Below are positions 1 to 5,714 of a stretch of DNA of 6,671 nt, piece by piece. The position numbers were made by a program, and so were the translations under genes. The notes under the pieces were generated by a model. It ran no database searches. It saw nothing but the letters and a program-made list of their open reading frames with translations, and had not been told where the DNA came from. The stretch comes from Coleofasciculus sp. S288 (lineage in GTDB: Bacteria; Cyanobacteriota; Cyanobacteriia; Cyanobacteriales; Coleofasciculaceae), in contig JAIUYC010000218.1 of the NCBI GenBank assembly GCA_020216575.1, forward strand, positions 1 to 6,671, in the 5' to 3' direction. How positions within the stretch are numbered: position 1 is the first letter of the stretch; every line of letters begins with the position of its first letter.

Positions 1-206
1 TTTTTTTGAACGTAAACGCGCAGCGGCTTGTCGTAGGCTACCACTCCAGGCACAGAGTTCACAGAGGAGAAAACGCGGAGGGAATTAAAAGATAAAAAGG
101 GTTATAAATGCGGATTGGGTATCACAACGTACTCTCTTGGGGAGAAATAAGCTAGGTGCAGCATTCGCCGAAAGAGTAGTAATGAAAATTCCTCTCCCCT
201 ACCACC
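1..206. other. Non-coding stretch downstream of metX with repeat debris
   Basis: I see no credible gene here. The first 43 bases include a GC-rich segment around GCTTGTCG (26-33) of a kind common between cyanobacterial genes; the same octamer recurs at 228-235 inside the metX 3' end. A CACAGAG-type repeat lies at 48-68. Two weak inverted repeats could matter for metX transcript ends: GGGGAGA at 139-145 against TCTCCCC at 193-199, and GGTGCAG at 155-161 against CTGCACC at 217-223. Both have long loops and no clear T-run, so I do not call a terminator. Confidence 0.6.
48..68 (+). repeat. CACAGAG-type dispersed repeat, copy 1
   Basis: This 21-base segment beginning AGGCACAGAG matches 19 of 21 positions of a segment on the opposite strand at 2968-2988. 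Similar CACAGAG-rich sequences are scattered between genes in many cyanobacteria (known from general experience, not searched here). The two copies are inverted relative to each other and bracket metX and metY. Confidence 0.55.
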
Positions 207-1337
207 TCACCTTTGCCTGCACCCACAGCTTGTCGCAAGGCCAATCGCCCCGTCTCCAATCCGATGCTCGTAGTTAATCGTCAAGTTCAATCGGTTGGTA
301 CGAAAGTCCACAACCCAGTTGTTTAAAACGTCCATGTCGAGTAAAAAAGCATCGTGGCCATGAAGAGAATGTAACCATGCCAGGTGAGCATTGGGAATGA
401 AGGCTGCAAGTTCCTGCTGTTCTGGGGGTGGATAGAGTACATCCGAATCAATCGCCACCACGAGAGTCGGTTGTGCGATCGCACTCAGTACCGTTTCATA
501 CTCCCCCCGTTGGTAAGCTATATCATGCCTATCCATTGCCTGAGTTAGGGTGACGTAAGTATTGGCATCAAAACGATTGACTAACTTTTCGCCTTGATGC
601 CGCAAATAGCTGGCGATCGCAAACTCTTTCTCCGTCTGGAGTTGCCTCCCAAATCTTACCTCGAAACTAGCAGGGCTGCGATAGGTACTCATGGCAATCA
701 TCCGGGCGGCTGCCAATCCGGCGACGGGAGGTTGTTCGTCTGTGTAATAACCGCCTTGCCAATGGGGATCGGCATAAATTGCCTGCCGTTGTGCCTCACC
801 CAACCCAATACACCACGCCGAGTGCCGTCCAGATGTTGCAAAAGGTGCGATCGCTTCTACCAATTCCGGGTAAAGCAGCGCCCATTCCAATACTTGCATC
901 CCACCCAGTGAACCGCCAATCACCAGCTTGATGCGTTGAATTCTCAATCCCTCCACCAGTGCTGCCTGTACCCGCACCATATCTCGAATCGAGATGGGGG
1001 GGAACTCCGGACCATAAACTTTTCCCGTTACTGGATTAATCGATGTTGGACTCGTTGTACCATAACAACTTCCCAGTACATTACTGCACACAATAAAATC
1101 AGTTTGGGGATCGAACGCTTTGCCCTCTCCAAACAACCCTGCCCACCAATCATCCGCATCCGCCCAACCCGTCAGCGCGTGACAAATCAGCACGGCATTA
1201 TCACCCGTTTTGTTCAACTTTCCCCAAGTGCGGTAGGCTACCCGAACGTTGAGTAGCATCTCTCCTGACTCTAGAAGCAAGGGATTGGGAAGATGGTAGA
1301 ACTGAGTTTGACTAGAAATAAAATCGTTGTACTTCAT
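207..1337 (-). CDS. metX: Homoserine O-acetyltransferase (MetX)
   Basis: MetX transfers an acyl group, normally acetyl from acetyl-CoA, to the hydroxyl of L-homoserine. It is a cytosolic enzyme of methionine synthesis and its product feeds MetY next door. The 376-residue protein is an alpha/beta-hydrolase-fold enzyme. The nucleophile elbow GGSLGGMQ places the catalytic serine at S143; D299 in the SDVLYPP motif and H328 in HGHDAFL complete the triad, matching the arrangement in characterised MetX. An oxyanion-loop-like segment CHALTGWADADDWW lies at 52-65, and NVLGSCYGTTSP at 86-97. The start at 1337 has GAGG seven bases upstream. Acetyl versus succinyl specificity cannot be settled from sequence alone; the metY neighbour favours acetyl. 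The C-terminal 18 or so residues (roughly 359-376, ending CGCRQR) look unlike the family and are encoded by repeat-like DNA that also matches part of thrB. Confidence 0.95.
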   Translation of the reverse strand: MKYNDFISSQTQFYHLPNPLLLESGEMLLNVRVAYRTWGKLNKTGDNAVLICHALTGWADADDWWAGLFGEGKAFDPQTDFIVCSNVLGSCYGTTSPTSINPVTGKVYGPEFPPISIRDMVRVQAALVEGLRIQRIKLVIGGSLGGMQVLEWALLYPELVEAIAPFATSGRHSAWCIGLGEAQRQAIYADPHWQGGYYTDEQPPVAGLAAARMIAMSTYRSPASFEVRFGRQLQTEKEFAIASYLRHQGEKLVNRFDANTYVTLTQAMDRHDIAYQRGEYETVLSAIAQPTLVVAIDSDVLYPPPEQQELAAFIPNAHLAWLHSLHGHDAFLLDMDVLNNWVVDFRTNRLNLTINYEHRIGDGAIGLATSCGCRQR

Positions 1338-1344
1338 TGGAACG

Positions 1345-1348
1345 CCTC
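1345..1348 (-). promoter_or_regulatory. Ribosome binding site of metX
   Basis: On the minus strand GAGG lies seven bases before the ATG at 1337, a normal Shine-Dalgarno spacing. It supports this start over internal methionines. Confidence 0.6.
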
Positions 1349-1400
1349 GCTTCTAGAAGAACTTCAATACCGAGCAATGGGGATGCGATCGCACAATTTG

Positions 1401-1418
1401 CCATTCCCCATTCCCCAT
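1401..1418. repeat. Short tandem heptamer repeat (CCATTCC)
   Basis: CCATTCC occurs about 2.6 times in tandem. Tandem heptamers of this sort are common between cyanobacterial genes. An inverted partner AATGGGG lies at 1376-1382 and pairs with CCCCATT at 1406-1412, enclosing a HIP1 octamer at 1385-1392, so the metY-metX spacer could form a weak stem here. Confidence 0.6.
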
Positions 1419-1461
1419 GACTTACTGATAGGAAGTTGCATTCAGTCGTGGTATCTGACAA

Positions 1462-1517
1462 GGAGACGCGGAGATGCGGGGACACGGGGATGTCTCGACA
1501 ACACTCTCCGCGTCTCC
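1462..1517. repeat. Long inverted repeat in the metY-metX spacer
   Basis: A 13-base arm, GGAGACGCGGAGA at 1462-1474, is perfectly complementary to 1505-1517. The 30-nt loop itself contains GACA (1481-1484) pairing with TGTC (1491-1494) around CGGGGA. The element sits 56 bp beyond the metY stop and 125 bp before the metX start in the direction of transcription. In RNA it would be a strong hairpin, so it could attenuate, terminate or stabilise a metY-metX transcript. There is no T-run on the exit side, which argues against a classic intrinsic terminator. The GC-rich GACGCGGAG wording also resembles dispersed intergenic repeats of cyanobacteria. Confidence 0.6.
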
Positions 1518-1572
1518 CCCTCTACCCTCTCCGCATCAAGTACTACCTTTGATCGCAACTTAGTATGTATGA

Positions 1573-2922
<1,350 letters not shown>

Positions 2923-2967
2923 CTATCTCTAGCCAGCCTAAATAATTCATGAGAGCCTCTTTTTCTT

Positions 2968-2988
2968 TCCTCTGCGGACTCTGTGCCT
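2968..2988 (-). repeat. CACAGAG-type dispersed repeat, copy 2
   Basis: Read on the minus strand this begins AGGCACAGAG and agrees with the copy at 48-68 at 19 of 21 bases. It lies in the metY leader about 95 bp upstream of the start codon, so it is probably transcribed with metY. Reading through it gives a short minus-strand reading frame with the wording TTEAQSPQRK, a familiar artefact of this repeat and not a gene. Confidence 0.55.
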
Positions 2989-3140
2989 CTGTGGTTAGTT
3001 TAAAAAAACCAATCTCACAGATCATTTAGGATGGCTATACCCCTTAAAACCTATCACCCTGTTCTTGACCTTTTATGCAAGAAGCTTAGTGAATGAGGTC
3101 AATTGAGTAGCTAGAAAAACCGAAATCGCTTTTACACCGG

Positions 3141-3178
3141 TTCTAGGCTTCCTGCTATCTAGACAGCATGAGCTAGAA
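3141..3178. repeat. Imperfect 38-nt dyad upstream of the NtcA-type promoter
   Basis: The core TGCTATCTAGACAGCA (3153-3168) is a palindrome apart from one mismatched pair. It is flanked by TTCTAG (3141-3146) and CTAGAA (3173-3178), which pair again, with a one-base offset. It lies 16 bp left of the GTA of the NtcA-type site and about 270-300 bp upstream of metY. It could be a protein binding site or an RNA hairpin in a long metY leader; nothing in the sequence decides. Confidence 0.4.
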
Positions 3179-3193
3179 GACATTTGAATAGTT

Positions 3194-3236
3194 GTAACAG
3201 AATATACAGTAAGCTGCTAGGAATACCGGATATTAT
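3194..3236 (+). promoter_or_regulatory. NtcA-type nitrogen-control promoter pointing right
   Basis: GTA (3194-3196), eight bases, TAC (3205-3207), then 23 bases and TATTAT (3231-3236). This fits the established NtcA-activated architecture of cyanobacteria, GTA-N8-TAC followed after about 20-24 bp by a TAN3T -10 box, in which NtcA replaces a -35 element. Transcription would start near 3242-3244 and run away from metY towards the 3' end of thrB. Reading the same palindromic site leftwards gives no TAN3T box at the right spacing, so a role at metY is less likely. NtcA binding itself is inference. Confidence 0.6.
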
Positions 3237-3242
3237 GATCAG

Positions 3243-3339
3243 CATAACAAAACCTCACAGATACCCAATAAAAGCAAGTCTTCCTCGGTTTAGCCCGATG
3301 TAGGGATACGGTGGATTGGACTGAGCGATCGCTCAGTCC
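3243..3339 (+). ncRNA. Candidate NtcA-controlled small RNA
   Basis: This is inferred from the promoter at 3194-3236, because no long reading frame follows on the plus strand. The predicted transcript begins in an A/C-rich, probably single-stranded stretch (ACAAAACCTCAC near 3247-3258). It continues through a small hairpin (TCGG at 3285-3288 with CCGA at 3295-3298) and ends at a perfect palindrome (3318-3339). That hairpin lacks a following T-run, so the 3' end is uncertain. NtcA-activated sRNAs such as NsiR4 are known in cyanobacteria; I cannot confirm homology by eye. A 22-codon frame (3235-3303) exists, but its ATG overlaps the predicted -10 box, so it would not be translated from this promoter. 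Confidence 0.35.
3318..3339. repeat. Perfect 22-bp palindrome centred on HIP1
   Basis: The half-site GGACTGAGCGA is followed directly by its exact reverse complement, with HIP1 (GCGATCGC, 3325-3332) at the centre. In RNA either strand could fold into a nine-pair stem with a GAUC loop. It lies beyond the thrB stop on one strand and at the end of the putative sRNA on the other, so it may serve as a two-way transcript end despite having no T-run. Its last base touches the target duplication of the neighbouring MITE. Confidence 0.85.
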
Positions 3340-3348
3340 CCTCTAGGT
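3339..3348. repeat. Left target-site duplication of the MITE
   Basis: CCCTCTAGGT directly abuts the left terminal inverted repeat and is identical to 3437-3446. The reconstructed empty site would run from the HIP1 palindrome straight through a single CCCTCTAGGT to GAGG. Confidence 0.85.
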
Positions 3349-3436
3349 CAATACTGCTCCAATAAGACCGATCCCCCCTAACCCCCCTTAAAAAGGGGGA
3401 TCTCCTGTGTTGAATTTCACTAACCGAGCAGTATTG
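3349..3436. mobile_element. 88-bp MITE with 11-bp terminal inverted repeats
   Basis: The left end CAATACTGCTC (3349-3359) and the right end GAGCAGTATTG (3426-3436) are perfect 11-bp inverted repeats. Immediately outside both ends lies the same 10-mer, CCCTCTAGGT (3339-3348 and 3437-3446), a target-site duplication. Inside is a second inverted repeat, GATCCCCC (3370-3377) with GGGGGATC (3395-3402), of a type common in cyanobacterial spacers. There is no transposase frame, so it must have moved in trans. A 10-bp duplication suggests an IS4- or ISAs1-like transposase, but that is a guess. Perfect ends and duplication indicate a recent insertion, 19 bp beyond the thrB stop when the duplicated target is included. 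Confidence 0.85.
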
Positions 3437-3446
3437 CCCTCTAGGT
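3437..3446. repeat. Right target-site duplication of the MITE
   Basis: CCCTCTAGGT directly follows the right terminal inverted repeat and is identical to the copy at 3339-3348. Confidence 0.85.
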
Positions 3447-3465
3447 GAGGAAAATAGCCGTGATT

Positions 3466-4416
3466 TTAAACGGAATCTGTAAAGAATCTTGCTCCTTGGG
3501 CATCGAGGGAGAGCGATCGCACCTGTGCCGCAATCCCCTGTTCCTTCCAAGCGGTTACCATCGCGGTTGCCACGGCTGGAGCGAATTCTGAATCGACTAA
3601 AGCCAGGAGTGTGGGACCAGCACCGCTAATCACCAAACCATAAGCGCCTGCTGACAAAGCGGCAGAGTACACCGCCTCATAGCCTGGAATTAACGCTTGA
3701 CGATAGGGTTGATGGATGCGATCGCAAAGTGCCATTCGCAACCAATCGCCTCGCCCCGTCTCCAATCCCCGTAACAACAATCCCAGATGTGCCGCATTGA
3801 AAATAGCATCCGCACGGCTGTAGTTTGTAGGGAGAACCTTGCGAGCCTCTTCCGTAGACAGTTCAAAATCTGGGATGGCAACAACAGGCATAATAGTGCT
3901 GTTCCAAGGAATGTCGCACACTTCCCATGTTTTCACGTCTTCCCCACCCTCAGCCGCGAGACAACATCCTCCAAGTAAGGCGGGAACAACGTTATCTGGG
4001 TGTCCTTCCATGGCGATCGCAATTTTCATCACCTCCATCCGATTCAGAGGCTCTCCTGCTAGTTGATTCGCACCAACTAACCCCCCCACAATCGCCGTTG
4101 CCGAACTCCCCAAGCCCCTCGCCAGCGGCACCCCCAGTTCAATTTCGATTTTCACAGGTGGGGGAGTTTGACCCAACTGTTGGTAAAACTTTAGGAATGA
4201 TTGATAAACCAGATTATTCTCATCTGTAATGACTCGCTCTTGCTCAGCACCCGTGACGCTAATTAAAAGGCCGCCCAGTCTTTCAGTCGCTGGATCGAGG
4301 CGGGTGAACTTGAATTGGTTATACAGTGTCAATGCTGCCCCAATGCAGTCAAACCCTGGCCCCAGGTTAGACGTTGTAGCGGGGACAGTAATGGCGACAG
4401 TAGAGACAAGAGGCAT
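3466..4416 (-). CDS. thrB: Homoserine kinase (ThrB)
   Basis: ThrB phosphorylates L-homoserine with ATP to O-phosphohomoserine, the substrate of threonine synthase, in the cytosol. The 316-residue protein has the full GHMP-kinase signature: motif 1 VPATTSNLGPGFDCIG (11-26, with N17 and D23), the ATP-binding motif 2 PLARGLGSSATA (97-108), the active-site segment EGHPDN (138-143, E138 the probable catalytic acid), and the C-terminal motif 3 ISGAGPTLLAL (263-273). The length fits the usual 300-320. The start at 4416 puts motif 1 at its normal place; the Shine-Dalgarno is weak (GGAA at nine bases or so). It faces away from ppk2 across a 179-bp spacer. metY and metX follow on the same strand and draw on the same homoserine pool. 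Three HIP1 octamers lie inside it. A segment at codons for GLETGRGDWL is duplicated, out of frame, at the 3' end of metX. Confidence 0.96.
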   Translation of the reverse strand: MPLVSTVAITVPATTSNLGPGFDCIGAALTLYNQFKFTRLDPATERLGGLLISVTGAEQERVITDENNLVYQSFLKFYQQLGQTPPPVKIEIELGVPLARGLGSSATAIVGGLVGANQLAGEPLNRMEVMKIAIAMEGHPDNVVPALLGGCCLAAEGGEDVKTWEVCDIPWNSTIMPVVAIPDFELSTEEARKVLPTNYSRADAIFNAAHLGLLLRGLETGRGDWLRMALCDRIHQPYRQALIPGYEAVYSAALSAGAYGLVISGAGPTLLALVDSEFAPAVATAMVTAWKEQGIAAQVRSLSLDAQGARFFTDSV

Positions 4417-4494
4417 AATTTATTCCAATCGTGTTGTGACTCAGTTAAAAAGGTTACAAACCCAAGGCGTTACGCTAAAGGCAATAAACTTAAG

Positions 4495-4503
4495 AGTATA
4501 GCA
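4495..4503 (-). promoter_or_regulatory. Candidate extended -10 promoter of thrB
   Basis: On the minus strand TGC precedes TATACT, an extended -10 box (five of six bases match TATAAT). No good -35 lies at 17 bp. A perfect TTGACA stands further upstream (4541-4536), but its own -10 would be poor. Initiation from the extended -10 would give a leader of about 72 nt before the thrB ATG at 4416. Confidence 0.4.
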
Positions 4504-4563
4504 ACATTTGTGTACTAAGCTGCTGTACCCATTTGTGTCAACCCTGAGCAGGGGCAACTAACA

Positions 4564-4588
4564 AGTGCGGATAGTTTCGCACTGAGGA
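4564..4588 (+). promoter_or_regulatory. Hairpin and ribosome binding site before ppk2
   Basis: AGTGCG (4564-4569) pairs perfectly with CGCACT (4578-4583) across an eight-base loop, and the stem ends right at the Shine-Dalgarno GAGGA (4584-4588), seven bases before the ATG. A second small stem, CCCT with AGGG around GAGC, lies at 4542-4553. The ribosome site itself is left open, so the hairpin may stabilise the mRNA end or tune translation. Confidence 0.5.
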
Positions 4589-4595
4589 AACTAAT

Positions 4596-5567
4596 ATGAG
4601 CAAATCCAAACATTCATCAAAAAACGGCTCTACTTCCGCTCACAAAAGTACTGAAGCGGAACATAAAAAGACTAAAGAAGCTGCTGAAAAAGCAACGAGT
4701 GATGTTGCCGCTCTGATGGCACCAGAAACTGTTGTTGTGGAAGAGCCGCCACCTAAACCGAATTATCCCCAGTATCGGGTAAAACCGGGAGAGCCAATCT
4801 CCTTAGCGGATATCGATCCAGACGCTTCTGAACACTATCAAAAAAAGAGAGACATTAAAGAAGAACTCGAAAAGCAGCGTCAGCGTCTTCAGAAGCTGCA
4901 AGAGCGCTTGTATGCAGAGAATCAGCGCAGTTTACTGATTGTACTGCAAGCAACAGACACCGGTGGGAAGGATGGCACAATCAAGCAGGTATTTAGTGGC
5001 GTTAATCCTCAAGGATGCAGAGTTTGGTCATTCAAAATACCAAGTTTTGAGGAAGCCAGCCACGACTTTCTGTGGCGCTATCATCAACGAACACCACAGC
5101 GTGGAATGATCGCAATTTTTAACCGCTCCCATTACGAAGATGTGCTAGTTGTGCGGATAAAAAACTTGGTGTCGGAAAATGTTTGGCGGGAGCGATATCA
5201 CATCATTAATGAGTTCGAGAGTATGCTCACTCTCAATAATATTGCGATTATTAAGTTTTTTCTTCACATCTCTAAAGACGAACAAAAACGGCGCTTGGAA
5301 AGTCGGCTGCAAGAACCAGATAAGCATTGGAAGTTCTCTAGCAACGATATCAAAGAGCGCCTACTGTGGGATGACTATCAAGCCGCATTTGAGGACGCGA
5401 TTAATAACTGTTCAACTCAGCATGCACCGTGGTATGTCGTCCCTGCGAATAAAAAATGGTATCGCAACCTGGTAGTGGCTCGAACCATTGCAGATACTCT
5501 AGAGGCGATGAACCCCCAATACCCGCCAGCCGAGGAAGGCTTAGAGAACATTGTCATTCCTGATTGA
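4596..5567 (+). CDS. Polyphosphate kinase 2 family, class III-like (polyphosphate:nucleotide phosphotransferase)
   Basis: PPK2 enzymes move phosphate between polyphosphate and nucleotides. Class III members can phosphorylate AMP and ADP with polyphosphate, so this protein may regenerate ADP and ATP from stored polyphosphate in the cytosol. The 323 residues contain a Walker A-like loop, ATDTGGKDG (119-127; K125 binds phosphate, D121 probably Mg), the conserved FSGVNPQGCRVWSF (133-146), the Walker B region IAIFNRSHYEDVL (172-184), and an arginine/lysine-rich lid around KDEQKRRLESRLQEP (227-241). The FNRSHYEDVLVVR wording fits the PPK2-related family that includes class III enzymes. About 55 N-terminal residues precede the core: a Ser/Lys/Glu/Ala-rich, disordered-looking stretch, then PPPKP. 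The start has a good Shine-Dalgarno. No HIP1 octamer lies in the gene. It is transcribed away from thrB; a hairpin terminator follows. Exact substrate preference is inference. Confidence 0.9.
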   Translation: MSKSKHSSKNGSTSAHKSTEAEHKKTKEAAEKATSDVAALMAPETVVVEEPPPKPNYPQYRVKPGEPISLADIDPDASEHYQKKRDIKEELEKQRQRLQKLQERLYAENQRSLLIVLQATDTGGKDGTIKQVFSGVNPQGCRVWSFKIPSFEEASHDFLWRYHQRTPQRGMIAIFNRSHYEDVLVVRIKNLVSENVWRERYHIINEFESMLTLNNIAIIKFFLHISKDEQKRRLESRLQEPDKHWKFSSNDIKERLLWDDYQAAFEDAINNCSTQHAPWYVVPANKKWYRNLVVARTIADTLEAMNPQYPPAEEGLENIVIPD

Positions 5568-5592
5568 GCCAGGAGATAAATTTGGAAAATCT

Positions 5593-5657
5593 CCAGACAT
5601 TTAAGTCTGGGGTGTAGCTCAATATCACCCCCTTGGGGGATTGATTTATCCATTTTT
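5593..5657 (+). terminator. Probable terminator downstream of ppk2
   Basis: Two hairpins follow the ppk2 stop: CCAGAC (5593-5598) with GTCTGG (5605-5610), and a G/C block CCCCCTTGGGGG (5628-5639) flanked by TCAAT (5619-5623) and ATTGA (5640-5644), which pair with a four-base bulge. A T-rich tract including TTTTT (5653-5657) comes after. The first stem lacks a direct T-run and the second is separated from TTTTT by about a dozen bases, so efficiency is uncertain. Confidence 0.55.
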
Positions 5658-5714
5658 CTGAGTAATGATTCGATAGGTAAGACAAAACCGACTTAGCTGA
5701 TACAACCTATTGAA

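Noticed and set aside
3078..3101. metY promoter with TTGACC as -35
   Set aside because: The sequence 17-18 bases on gives only TGCATA or GCATAA as a -10, too far from consensus to call.
3235..3303. 22-codon plus-strand frame starting at ATG 3235
   Set aside because: Its ATG overlaps the predicted -10 box of the NtcA-type promoter, so it would lie outside the transcript; very short and with only a poor ribosome site.
3349..3436. CRISPR repeat or tRNA-like structure
   Set aside because: Only one unit is present, with terminal inverted repeats and a target duplication, which a MITE explains fully.
3290..3550. Minus-strand reading frame of 86 codons over the thrB end and the MITE
   Set aside because: It reads through the MITE and its GATCCCCC repeat (wording SPFLRGVRGD is a familiar artefact of such repeats) and overlaps the 3' end of thrB.
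5641..5669. Promoter for the histidine kinase (TTGATT, 17 bp, AATGAT)
   Set aside because: Both boxes are poor matches and the site overlaps the ppk2 terminator tract.
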